Assembly: GCA_006546595.1 (NCBI GenBank)
Contig: VIAD01000011.1
Coordinates: forward strand, 1 to 64,000
DNA length: 64,000 nt
DNA from: Moraxellaceae bacterium AER2_44_116
Lineage (GTDB): Bacteria > Pseudomonadota > Gammaproteobacteria > Pseudomonadales > Moraxellaceae
Direction: 5' to 3'
Shown: one piece after another, positions 16,906 through 25,372 of the stretch
How the letters are laid out: the number at the start of each line of letters is the position of its first letter
Numbering within the stretch: position 1 is the stretch's first letter
Translations under genes and position numbers: made by a program
The notes under the pieces: model-generated
Database searches by the model: none
The model's input: the letters and a program-made list of their open reading frames with translations, nothing else
What the model was told of the DNA's origin: nothing

Positions 16906-17142
16906 TTATTTTGCGTTGGCAGTAACGTAATCAATGGCAGCTTGTACTGTATTGATTTTTTCGGCTTCTTCATCAGGAATTTCAGTTTCAAACTCTTCTT
17001 CTAAAGCCATGACTAATTCCACAGTGTCTAAAGAATCTGCACCAAGATCATCAACAAAAGAAGATTCGTTTTTTACGTCTTCTAATTTAACACCTAATTG
17101 CTCGGCAACAATTTTTTTGACACGATCTTCAATGTTACTCAC
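16906..17142 (-). CDS. acpP: Acyl carrier protein
   Basis: A 78-residue acidic carrier whose Ser37 in GADSLDTVEL takes the 4'-phosphopantetheine arm. It shuttles acyl chains between the Fab enzymes and PlsX. The sequence is a textbook ACP throughout, starting at SNIEDRVKKIV. The start codon is GTG at 17142, chosen because AGGAG lies ten bases upstream and because the family begins here; a longer frame is spurious. A strong terminator follows. Confidence 0.96.
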   Translation of the reverse strand: MSNIEDRVKKIVAEQLGVKLEDVKNESSFVDDLGADSLDTVELVMALEEEFETEIPDEEAEKINTVQAAIDYVTANAK

Positions 17143-17271
17143 TTTTTCTCTTCTCCTGAGGTTGGATTCTACAATTGCACAGTACAATACTTTGAACTTG
17201 CAAACAATGGCCGTAGTTTATGAAGCAATGCTAACAATCGCAACTACTAAGCCGTATTTTGACGAAAACAG

Positions 17272-18012
17272 TTACATATACATACCGCCATTCACCGCCA
17301 AGGTCACGCCATTTATGTAGCCTGCTTGGTCACTGGCTAAAAATAAAACAGCATGGGCGATATCTTCGGGCTGTCCTAAACGATTCGCTGGAATTTGCGC
17401 CAACATCGTTGCTTGTTGTGTTTCGGTCAAGGCATGGGTCATATCAGTGGCAATAAAGCCCGGTGCGATGCTATTGACGGTAATACCACGTCCGCCCATT
17501 TCCTTGGCTAATGCCCGACTAAAACCTTCTAAACCTGCTTTCGCGGCGGCATAGTTACATTGTCCTGCGTTGCCCATTGCACCGACGACAGAACTAATGT
17601 TGATAATACGCCCCCAACGCGCTTTACTCATGCCTTTGAGACAGGCTTTCGATAAGCGGAAAATGGCACTTAAATTGGTATTAATAACGGCATCCCAATC
17701 ATCTTCTTTCATCCGTAGCAGCAAACCATCACGGGTAATACCTGCATTATTGACTAAAATCACAGGTGCGCCAAAATCGGCTTGGACTTGTGCCAAAAAA
17801 CCATCAAGCGAAGCAACATCGGTGACATTTAATGCCATGCCTGCGCCTTTCGCATTCATTTCCTGTAAATAGGCAGTGATCGCTTCTGCACCAGCGGCAG
17901 TTGTTGCCGTACCAATCACTGTTGCGCCTTGTGCAGCCAGTTGTTGGGCAATGGCTTTACCAATACCGCGACTCGCGCCTGTCACTAAAGCGACTTTACC
18001 TTGCAATGACAT
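17272..18012 (-). CDS. fabG: 3-oxoacyl-[acyl-carrier-protein] reductase
   Basis: A 246-residue SDR-family NADPH enzyme reducing beta-ketoacyl-ACP. The nucleotide-binding TGASRGIG is at 11-18, NNAG at 88-91, and the catalytic Ser141, Tyr154 and Lys158 are in SSVVGAMGNAG and YAAAK. The C-terminal ending GGMYM is typical. It lies 13 bases after fabD and 129 bases before acpP. Confidence 0.96.
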   Translation of the reverse strand: MSLQGKVALVTGASRGIGKAIAQQLAAQGATVIGTATTAAGAEAITAYLQEMNAKGAGMALNVTDVASLDGFLAQVQADFGAPVILVNNAGITRDGLLLRMKEDDWDAVINTNLSAIFRLSKACLKGMSKARWGRIINISSVVGAMGNAGQCNYAAAKAGLEGFSRALAKEMGGRGITVNSIAPGFIATDMTHALTETQQATMLAQIPANRLGQPEDIAHAVLFLASDQAGYINGVTLAVNGGMYM

Positions 18013-18025
18013 CGTAATCCCCTAT

Positions 18026-18952
18026 TTATACCGCCAAAGCGGCCGCTAAACTGTTCGACGTTTCTAAAGACTCACACGCCAATCCTTTGCTAATACGCTT
18101 ATTTAAACCACATAATACTTTACCCGGCCCACACTCAATGACGCGAGTCACACCTTGCGCCGCTAACCATTCAACCGTGCCAACCCATTTGACAGGGCTA
18201 TACAGTTGAGCGACCAAAGCTAAACGTATGGCTTTACTATCCGACTCCACACGCGCAGCCACATTTTGCACGACAGGGATTAACGGTTGATGAAACTCTA
18301 TCGCCTCCAAGGCATCCGCAAGTTGTGCTGCCGCAGGACGCATTAAAGAACTGTGTGCAGGAACACTAACGGGCAAGATTAACGCACGTTTTGCGCCTTT
18401 TTCAGTGGCATTTTTCATTGCGGCTTGTACGGCTTCGGCTTCGCCAGCAATAACAACCTGTGCAGGCGCATTAAAATTCACCGCCTCTACAACACCCACA
18501 TTGGCTGCCGCTCGACAAGCGGCGATAACATCTGCATCATCCAAACCCAAAATAGCGGCCATCGCTCCAAGACCAACAGGCACAGCTTGCTGCATTAAAC
18601 GGCCACGCAACGTAACCAAACGAACACCATCAGCCAAGGAAATAACACCAGAAGCCACCAATGCCGTATATTCACCGAGTGAATGTCCTGCCAAGTATTG
18701 CGGTTGTGCGCCACCAAAGGCTTGCCAAACACGCCACAACGCCACGCCTGCCGTTAATAATACGGGCTGTGTATTTTCCGTTTGATTCAGTGCGGACTCA
18801 TTTTCTTGGCAGAGTTGCCACAAATCCAAATTTAACGCATCGGAGGCTTCGCCAAAGGTATGACGAATCAGAGGGTATTGGTTAGCAACATCAGCCAACA
18901 TGCCTAATTGCTGTGAGCCTTGACCCGGAAATACAAACGCAAGTTGTGTCAT
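18026..18952 (-). CDS. fabD: Malonyl-CoA:ACP transacylase
   Basis: A 308-residue enzyme loading malonate onto ACP. FPGQGSQ is at residues 8-14, the nucleophile Ser91 in GHSLGEY, and the His of the catalytic dyad in VPAHSSLM near 200. An upstream ATG five codons earlier is possible, but TQLAFVFPGQ is the usual start. Upstream lies a small secreted-protein gene rather than fabH, which is absent here as in Pseudomonas. Confidence 0.95.
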   Translation of the reverse strand: MTQLAFVFPGQGSQQLGMLADVANQYPLIRHTFGEASDALNLDLWQLCQENESALNQTENTQPVLLTAGVALWRVWQAFGGAQPQYLAGHSLGEYTALVASGVISLADGVRLVTLRGRLMQQAVPVGLGAMAAILGLDDADVIAACRAAANVGVVEAVNFNAPAQVVIAGEAEAVQAAMKNATEKGAKRALILPVSVPAHSSLMRPAAAQLADALEAIEFHQPLIPVVQNVAARVESDSKAIRLALVAQLYSPVKWVGTVEWLAAQGVTRVIECGPGKVLCGLNKRISKGLACESLETSNSLAAALAV

Positions 18953-19084
18953 TATGTCAGCTTCCATTAAAAGTAATTCAATTTTTAAGGCATTACTTTG
19001 TTGGTTTCAAACCAGTATAGCAATTATTATACATTTGTATATTAACTTATTTAATATCATCACAAACACCTAAAACGCAGGCAG

Positions 19085-19531
19085 TCAGTTTGTTTTTTCC
19101 GTTTTAAGGTATTTCAATTGGCCATTTTCTAAAAAAATGTCACTTTGCCAATCTTCTTCTTGCGTTAACACATTTTGCTTTTCGGCATATTCAATTAAAT
19201 AACGATTAAAGAGGTGAGTATTGATCTGCGCATGAAGCCCATCATCGGCTATTTTGCTATTGGTTAATTGAATCGTATTGATAATAAGCTTGGCAACCAT
19301 AAAATTGCCATTGTAGATTTTTTTCAACTCATCTTTCGTTGTTATTTTTTGTTGTTTTTTATCGAATTGCTGATAACTGTCCGCAAATAACGCCATTAAT
19401 TTTTCAGGTTCTTTTTGCATCACAAAGGTACTGTGCTGACTCAACAACTGCTTAATCGCATCATCGGTAATTTTTTCAAAGGCAAAGGCTGAACTACTTA
19501 ACAACGCTAAAACGAAACAAAGATAACGCAT
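19085..19531 (-). CDS. Small secreted protein, possibly NTF2/SnoaL-like
   Basis: A 148-residue protein with a clear signal peptide (RYLCFVLALLSSSAFA, cleavage near residue 17). The mature part has the helix-strand pattern of DUF4440/SnoaL-like proteins, with an ALFADSYQQFD segment and a following KDELKKIYNGNF, so a periplasmic NTF2-like fold is plausible. It has no catalytic motif I can name. It sits between plsX and fabD on the same strand, 27 bases after the plsX stop, which is an odd place for an exported protein. Confidence 0.7.
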   Translation of the reverse strand: MRYLCFVLALLSSSAFAFEKITDDAIKQLLSQHSTFVMQKEPEKLMALFADSYQQFDKKQQKITTKDELKKIYNGNFMVAKLIINTIQLTNSKIADDGLHAQINTHLFNRYLIEYAEKQNVLTQEEDWQSDIFLENGQLKYLKTEKTN

Positions 19532-19558
19532 TGTTGACTCCTGACTGGAGTGAAGAGA

Positions 19559-20560
19559 TTATTGTATAGTCATTTTTGCCGCGATGAGCGACGGCACATC
19601 TTGCTCGGTTTCTTTCATCGCAACACGTATGGCTTGGGCAAACGAAGCGATGTCGGCACTACCATGACTTTTAACCACAATTCCTGTTAAACCGACCAAG
19701 CTTGCGCCATTGTACGAACCCGGATCCATCCGTTTTTTTAAGCCTTTCCAAATGGGATAAGCAATCACACCGGTGATTTTAGTTAACCAATTACGCTGAA
19801 TTTCTTCTTTAATAAAGCTCGCCATCATTTTGGCGACACCTTCGGTGGTTTTTAAGGCGATATTACCGACAAAGCCATCACAGACCACGACATCGGCTTC
19901 ACCCTTAAAAATACCATCACCTTCAACATAACCGATATAATTTAACGATGACGCTTTTAATAATTGATGCGCTTCTTTGATTAAATCATTGCCTTTAATT
20001 TCTTCTTCACCAATATTTAACAGTGCCACTCTTGGCCGTTCAACACCTTCTAGTGCTTGTGCGACAATACTCCCCATGTGGGCAAATTGTACTAAATGAT
20101 GGGCTTCTGACTCGACGTTTGCCCCTAAATCCAACATATGACAATGGCCTTTTTGGGTAGGCAATGCCGACATAATGGCAGGACGGTCAATATTAGCGTG
20201 GGTTTTCAACACAAAACGACTAATGGCCATCAGTGCGCCCGTATTACCTGCACTCACACAGGCTTGCGCTTTTTTCTCATGGACTAAATTAATCGCTAAA
20301 CGCATCGACGAGTGCCGTTTGTTACGCAAAGCAACGGCGACTTTATCATCCATGGTGACCATTTCATCGGTATGAACAATGCTGACACGCGACGCTAATG
20401 GAGGATTTAAGTCTTTGAGATAGGGCTGAATAAGTGCTTCTTGGCCAACAAGAATAACGATAAGACGGGGATTTTCACGAAGAATTGTTAAGGCAGCAGG
20501 AACAGTGACGCAGGGACCGAAGTCCCCGCCCATGGCATCAACAGCAAGTGTGATGGCCAT
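19559..20560 (-). CDS. plsX: Phosphate acyltransferase PlsX
   Basis: A 333-residue peripheral enzyme converting acyl-ACP to acyl-phosphate for phospholipid synthesis. It begins ITLAVDAMGGDFGP and has CVSAGNTGALMA near 100, GNDLIKEA in the middle and DGFVGNIALKTTEG near 230. The start at 20560 lies seven bases after the rpmF stop; the longer frame runs through the end of rpmF. Order yceD-rpmF-plsX is conserved across gammaproteobacteria. Confidence 0.95.
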   Translation of the reverse strand: MAITLAVDAMGGDFGPCVTVPAALTILRENPRLIVILVGQEALIQPYLKDLNPPLASRVSIVHTDEMVTMDDKVAVALRNKRHSSMRLAINLVHEKKAQACVSAGNTGALMAISRFVLKTHANIDRPAIMSALPTQKGHCHMLDLGANVESEAHHLVQFAHMGSIVAQALEGVERPRVALLNIGEEEIKGNDLIKEAHQLLKASSLNYIGYVEGDGIFKGEADVVVCDGFVGNIALKTTEGVAKMMASFIKEEIQRNWLTKITGVIAYPIWKGLKKRMDPGSYNGASLVGLTGIVVKSHGSADIASFAQAIRVAMKETEQDVPSLIAAKMTIQ

Positions 20561-20567
20561 AAATGAC

Positions 20568-20753
20568 TTATTCTTCGATAGCAGCAACTGCGAACAATTG
20601 ACGACCACGGTAGAAGCCGTCTTTAGTCACATGGTGACGACGATGAACTTCACCCGTCGTTTGATCAACGCTCAATGTTGGTGCTGTAATCGCATCATGT
20701 GAACGGCGCATATCGCGACGAGCGCGGCTTTTTCGGTTTTGCTGGACAGCCAT
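20568..20753 (-). CDS. rpmF: 50S ribosomal protein L32
   Basis: A 61-residue basic protein starting AVQQNRKSRARRDMRRSHDA with the family's GEVHRRHH and GFYRGRQ segments. It lacks the zinc-binding cysteines of the C+ form. Located between yceD and plsX as in E. coli. A short GACTTACGC palindrome lies just upstream, between it and yceD. Confidence 0.96.
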   Translation of the reverse strand: MAVQQNRKSRARRDMRRSHDAITAPTLSVDQTTGEVHRRHHVTKDGFYRGRQLFAVAAIEE

Positions 20754-20793
20754 TTGAAAACTCCAAATAACAACTAGGTTTAGATTCTTGTGA

Positions 20794-20821
20794 GAACTTA
20801 CGCACGATTATGTGTAAGTCC
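20794..20821. repeat. Minimal GACTTACGC-type palindrome, copy D
   Basis: GAACTTACGCAC and the inverted TGTGTAAGTC form a 28-base palindrome between yceD and rpmF. It resembles the two ends of the MITE-like family brought together without a core. Confidence 0.5.
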
Positions 20822-20827
20822 AACTCT

Positions 20828-21349
20828 TTACGCTGACGGCTTTTTAAGGGCTGCCAACACCAAAAACGGATTCTCTTTGACGGGCTCTATTGCTACTGTT
20901 TCTTCTTCGGGCTGCTCAAACGACAAAGAATCGCAGTCATCGTGCATCGGCGTAAAAGGAATATTTAACAACAACTCGTCTTCAATAATCTCTGCTAAAA
21001 CAACATCCTGCTCTTCGACGACTAAATAGTCAGCATCTTCAGGAAGTCTTTCGGCATGTTCTTCTTTATGTAACAGTGCTAAATCAATGGTCGCATGCAC
21101 TAAAAGCTCCATAGGTTCTAAGCAACGCTGGCAAATCAGCGTGACAACCGTTGAAGCTTCTCCGCGCAAATAGGCGACATGTTGAGCATCACGTTCAAAG
21201 CGACAATCCAGTTTTACCGTGCCGTTGGTATGAACCAAATCGGCAGCTAAACGACTGAATTTTGCCAATGGAACATCGACTACAACCTGTGTAGTTCTAT
21301 CTGCCCATTTAAAAGGCTCTATCGCGGCGGGTAATGAGGTGACTGACAT
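20828..21349 (-). CDS. yceD: YceD family protein (DUF177)
   Basis: A 173-residue cytoplasmic acidic protein linked to accumulation of 23S rRNA in E. coli. The family core LICQRCLEPM near 90-99 and the later acidic VEEQDVVLAEIIEDELLL stretch (split as QDVVLAEIIEDE) are clear. It begins the yceD-rpmF-plsX group. The frame reading through the MTSLPAAIEP-like start agrees with relatives. A fumarase gene lies upstream in the same direction, after about 100 bases with a GGGCAGGTT hairpin. Confidence 0.9.
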   Translation of the reverse strand: MSVTSLPAAIEPFKWADRTTQVVVDVPLAKFSRLAADLVHTNGTVKLDCRFERDAQHVAYLRGEASTVVTLICQRCLEPMELLVHATIDLALLHKEEHAERLPEDADYLVVEEQDVVLAEIIEDELLLNIPFTPMHDDCDSLSFEQPEEETVAIEPVKENPFLVLAALKKPSA

Positions 21350-21453
21350 AATAGGGGCGTGATGATAAGGGCAAGACTGGTTCTTGTCTATAACTTACGA
21401 CGGCTATTTTGCGTTGTCGGGCAGGTTTAGAACCTGCCCTTCGCCAAAAAACC

Positions 21454-22962
21454 TTAAACAACAGGGATTTTACCGATTTTAGCTTGCCAAATTTTGGGTG
21501 CAGTGTCGTGAACAGAGTTACCGTAAACATCAACCGCCACCGAAACAGGCATATCTTCGACGACAAACTCGTAAATCGCTTCCATGCCTAAATCAGCAAA
21601 ACCGACGACTTTGGCTTTACGAATCGCTTTTGACACCAAGTACGCTGCCCCGCCAACTGCCATTAAATAGGCCGCTTCATGCTTTTTAATTGCCTCAATA
21701 CCTGTGACACCGCGTTCAGATTTGCCAATCATCCCAAATAAGCCCGTTGCACCAAGTACCGTTTCGGTAAATTTATCCATACGTGTTGCGGTTGTTGGTC
21801 CTGCTGGCCCGACAACTTCATCACGCACAGGATCAACTGGGCCAACGTAATAAATAAACTTACCTTTTAAATCGACAGGCAAAGGCTCGCCTTTGGCAAT
21901 CATTTCGACCATACGTTTATGGGCGGCATCACGGCCTGTATACATCGTGCCTGACAACAATAAGGTTTCACCCATTTTCCATGTTTTGATTTCATCATGA
22001 GTAATGGTGTCTAAGTTAACACGGCGCGCTGAACTCGAATCCCACGTCACTTGTGGCCAATCTTCTAATTTGGGTGGCGTAAACTCGGCGGCACCTGAAC
22101 CATCCAAATGAAAATGCACATGACGAGTGGCGGCACAATTTGGAATGATGGCGACAGGCAAACTCGCTGCATGGGTTGGGTAATCTTTAATTTTAATATC
22201 AACCACGGTGGTTAAGCCGCCCAAACCTTGAGCACCAATGCCCAGTGCGTTGACTTTTTCATATAACTCTAAGCGTAATTCTTCGACGCGATTTTGTGCA
22301 CCACGAGCTATTAACTCTTGAATATCAACAGGATCCATTAACGACTCTTTCGCTAACAACATCGCTTTTTCGGCTGTACCACCAATACCGATTCCCAACA
22401 TACCTGGTGGACACCAACCTGCACCCATCGTCGGAACTGTTTTTAATACCCAATCAACAATAGAGTCTGAAGGATTTAACATCGCCATTTTGGATTTATT
22501 TTCCGAACCACCGCCTTTGGCCGCGACAGTAATATCGACTTGATCGCCGCTGACAATTTCGTAATGAATCACTGCGGGCGTATTATCTTTAGTGTTTTGA
22601 CGCTTGCCTGCGGGGTCTCGCAAAATCGACGCACGCAAGACATTATCAGGATTCAAATAAGCACGACGTACGCCTTCGTTAATCATGTCATCAAGGGACA
22701 TGGTCGCATCCCACTGTACATTCATCCCAACTTTAACAAAGACAGTGACAATGCCTGTATCTTGACAAATCGGGCGATGACCTTCGGCACACATACGCGA
22801 GTTAATGAGAATTTGTGCCATCGCATCTTTTGCCGCTTGGCTTTCTTCTTTTTCGTAAGCGGCATTAATGGCTTGAATGAAATCTAAAGGATGATAATAA
22901 GAAATATATTGCAGTGCATCAGCGACACTTTGAATGACATCATCTTGTTTAATAACTGTCAT
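21454..22962 (-). CDS. fumA: Fumarate hydratase, class I
   Basis: A 502-residue iron-sulfur fumarase interconverting fumarate and malate in the TCA cycle. Fe-S ligands are consistent with CQDTG near 104, the CAATRHVHF stretch near 275 and MCAEGHR. Other signatures are KGGGSENKSK and GPTTATRMDKF. Class I enzymes are oxygen-sensitive and unrelated to FumC. The ATG at 22962 follows a GAGAG site. It stands alone between yihY and yceD. Confidence 0.95.
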   Translation of the reverse strand: MTVIKQDDVIQSVADALQYISYYHPLDFIQAINAAYEKEESQAAKDAMAQILINSRMCAEGHRPICQDTGIVTVFVKVGMNVQWDATMSLDDMINEGVRRAYLNPDNVLRASILRDPAGKRQNTKDNTPAVIHYEIVSGDQVDITVAAKGGGSENKSKMAMLNPSDSIVDWVLKTVPTMGAGWCPPGMLGIGIGGTAEKAMLLAKESLMDPVDIQELIARGAQNRVEELRLELYEKVNALGIGAQGLGGLTTVVDIKIKDYPTHAASLPVAIIPNCAATRHVHFHLDGSGAAEFTPPKLEDWPQVTWDSSSARRVNLDTITHDEIKTWKMGETLLLSGTMYTGRDAAHKRMVEMIAKGEPLPVDLKGKFIYYVGPVDPVRDEVVGPAGPTTATRMDKFTETVLGATGLFGMIGKSERGVTGIEAIKKHEAAYLMAVGGAAYLVSKAIRKAKVVGFADLGMEAIYEFVVEDMPVSVAVDVYGNSVHDTAPKIWQAKIGKIPVV

Positions 22963-23024
22963 GACTCTCTCCTATAAAGCTGGCAAGGGCTTGCCTAAAA
23001 GTGGCGCGATTATAACACTCTATA

Positions 23025-23121
23025 GGACTTACGCGGTTATCGCTTATTTGCGAACATTTTAGTCGCCTAATGTAACTTCATGTTCACAAAACGCGTTAAT
23101 CGAGATGCGATGCGTAAGTCC
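23025..23121 (+). repeat. GACTTACGC-type MITE-like element, copy E
   Basis: A 97-base element with termini GGACTTACGC and GCGTAAGTCC, the best-preserved copy. Internal TTGCGAACAT and ATGTTCACAA arms add to the hairpin. It closely matches copy A in the same orientation. It lies downstream of the YihY-family gene and upstream of fumA. Confidence 0.8.
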
Positions 23122-23125
23122 CGTT

Positions 23126-24352
23126 TTAATTAACCGCTAAAATCCGCGCTAAGGGTAATTGAAGTTGTTCACGACTAAAATCATGCACGGCTAATAAACG
23201 CGGTGCTAATGCCCTCGCCCAATTATCATCCTCGTGTAAACGTTCAAAATCTTGAGGTTGTGGTAAGGGCCACGGTAAGCTTTGATAAAATGTCCAAAAA
23301 TCGACGTTTTCTAAATTACGCGCCAAGACATAACTACCCGATTCTGTTTTTTGAATAATACGCTGAGTCAATAAAATATCGACAAACAATGTCCATGTTT
23401 CAACTTCATGCTTACCTAAAACATGCATGGCCTCTATATCGGTGACGGTTTGGCCTTCTAACTGGCGACGGTAAAAAAGTTGTAAAACATCTAATAATGC
23501 CAAAACAGGATGGCGATTATTTTGATGCTCTTCTTTATATAACGTTAATGCTCGACACACTTCTACACCGAGCAAAATAATCACCCATGACAAATACACC
23601 CATAATAAAAATAAGGGAAACGCTGCAAATGCCCCATAAACTAATTGATAGGATGAAAAATTGGTGACAAAAAAGGTAAAAATATTTTTAGCAATCTCTA
23701 ATAATATCGCCGAAAAAACACCTGCTTGAAATCCTGCTTTGACAGGCACACGACAATTGGGAACTGCGATATACAACAAACTAAAAGCCAATGCGGTAAA
23801 CAAAATCGGCACGACCTGCAAACCCGGAAACACCGAACCGACCAAACTTTCCGCATCACTTAACACTTTTAATGATGTTAAATACGAAGACACCGCAAAC
23901 GCCGCGCCTAACAAAAATGGCCCTAAACTCAATACAGCCCAATAACGTAAAAATCCCATCACACTTTGACGAGGTTGTTTGACTTTCCATATTTCATTAA
24001 AGGCTTTTTCGATAGTGATTAACATCATTAATGCCGTCACAAACAGCATAAACACGCCGACTAGCGTTAAATTGCTAGCTTGCGTGGAGAAATCACTGAG
24101 ATAATTTTGAATTTTTACCCCAGTATCGGGCAAAAAATGACTAAAGATAAAATTCTGAATATCGACACTAATGTGCTTTAACGAGGGAATGGCTGCCAAA
24201 ATGGTAAACAATACCGTCATCATGGGCACAACCGCAAATAATGTGGTGTAAGTCAGTGAAGCCGCGTTTTGCCGACATTCATCTGCTAAAAATCGACGGA
24301 TCACAAAACGTGTAAACGACTTCGCTTTTTGCCAACGGCTATGCCATGTCAT
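23126..24352 (-). CDS. YihY/BrkB family inner-membrane protein
   Basis: A 408-residue integral membrane protein. The N-terminal two thirds carry about six helices with the family segments ASLTYTTLFAVVPMM near 30-45 and YGAFAAFPLFLLWVYLSW near 240 (split as AFPLFLLWVY). The C-terminal 150 residues are soluble and hold a winged-helix-like region often seen in longer members. The family was once called RNase BN or virulence factor BrkB; true function is unclear. Divergent from the UroD-like gene, with only 72 bases between. Confidence 0.88.
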   Translation of the reverse strand: MTWHSRWQKAKSFTRFVIRRFLADECRQNAASLTYTTLFAVVPMMTVLFTILAAIPSLKHISVDIQNFIFSHFLPDTGVKIQNYLSDFSTQASNLTLVGVFMLFVTALMMLITIEKAFNEIWKVKQPRQSVMGFLRYWAVLSLGPFLLGAAFAVSSYLTSLKVLSDAESLVGSVFPGLQVVPILFTALAFSLLYIAVPNCRVPVKAGFQAGVFSAILLEIAKNIFTFFVTNFSSYQLVYGAFAAFPLFLLWVYLSWVIILLGVEVCRALTLYKEEHQNNRHPVLALLDVLQLFYRRQLEGQTVTDIEAMHVLGKHEVETWTLFVDILLTQRIIQKTESGSYVLARNLENVDFWTFYQSLPWPLPQPQDFERLHEDDNWARALAPRLLAVHDFSREQLQLPLARILAVN

Positions 24353-24424
24353 TACTCTTACTCCGTCGCTTTAGGGTACAATTTAGCAAACATAAGTACT
24401 CTTTCATTTTCTAGTAAAATTAAT

Positions 24425-25372
24425 ATGCTTTTTAAAACACGCACAGGGAATCGTCAAAGTTTAAGCGTCGCATTCTGGAAACATCACCCCGTTGCTGACC
24501 AACATAGTGACACGTTGGTTGCCGCAACTTTAGCATTTCATCATGCTACACAGGGAGATATTGTCAAGCTAACACCTGCTGGCAACTACCAAGTAGCTGA
24601 CCGTGGTGGTTGTAGTGAGTGGCAAGAAGACGTACTCGGACGGCGCACTTTTGTGGAACGAGCCATCACCCACCCCGAACAATGGCTACAACAAACAGAC
24701 ACCTTAACGCCACTAGAGCTAGAGATTATCAGAGCTGCAAAACAATTAAAAAAATCACTGCCAAATACCCCACTATTAGCAACCGTTTTCCTTCCATTAA
24801 CACAAGCATTAATGATGACGGGCTCTGAAACATTATTAACACATCTACAATGCCACCCCGAAGAAGTCACGACAGGGCTTAAAATACTAACCCGATGCAC
24901 ACAGAGATTGATTGCGGCTTATCAAGATATTGGTATTGATGGTATTTATTTGGCGGCTCAACATCAATCAGATGCCGTTATACCTCGTTCAATTTATCGA
25001 GACTTTGGCCTACCATATGACCAACAGATTATGCAGGCGTGTCGCGACTTATCGCTTAACATCCTTCACATTCACGGCACGATGATACATTTTGAAGGTG
25101 TACCACAAGAGAATAACTGGATGGTACATTTTGAATTATCCGAACATAATCCTGAGCCCGAAGTCTACCGAACACATTGTCGCTGTCCTGCGGTCATTGG
25201 GCTACCCTGTAAAGTATGGCAAAATGACACCGAATTAAGCCCCAAGATTAATTCGTTGCTGCAACGCTTTGGTCAAACATCTGCATTATTAAGTGCAGAC
25301 TGTGTAACGCCACTAAACATATCTAGTGAGCATATTGCATCATGGATTCAGAGGATTCGCCATGTCTGTTAG
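24425..25372 (+). CDS. UroD-like protein, probably a zinc-dependent methyltransferase-type member
   Basis: A 315-residue uroporphyrinogen decarboxylase-superfamily barrel. It opens with a SLSVAFWKHHPVAD segment matching the family start, but lacks the RQAGR motif of HemE, so heme synthesis is unlikely. It has HIHG at 215-218 and a Cys at 293 in SADCVTP, where MtaA/MtbA corrinoid methyltransferases have HICG and a C-terminal Cys that bind zinc. I infer a methyl-transfer or C1 role, not proven. The ATG at 24425 was chosen to fit family length; its ribosome site is weak. It overlaps the start of the NRPS-like gene by 11 bases, indicating coupling. Confidence 0.75.
   Translation: MLFKTRTGNRQSLSVAFWKHHPVADQHSDTLVAATLAFHHATQGDIVKLTPAGNYQVADRGGCSEWQEDVLGRRTFVERAITHPEQWLQQTDTLTPLELEIIRAAKQLKKSLPNTPLLATVFLPLTQALMMTGSETLLTHLQCHPEEVTTGLKILTRCTQRLIAAYQDIGIDGIYLAAQHQSDAVIPRSIYRDFGLPYDQQIMQACRDLSLNILHIHGTMIHFEGVPQENNWMVHFELSEHNPEPEVYRTHCRCPAVIGLPCKVWQNDTELSPKINSLLQRFGQTSALLSADCVTPLNISSEHIASWIQRIRHVC

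Noticed and set aside
21419..21439. GGGCAGGTT hairpin as a fumA terminator
   Set aside because: The stem is perfect but no T run follows on the minus strand, so termination is not supported.
24425..25372. Possible hemE (uroporphyrinogen decarboxylase)
   Set aside because: It lacks the RQAGR and other HemE active-site motifs and sits in an NRPS-like operon.
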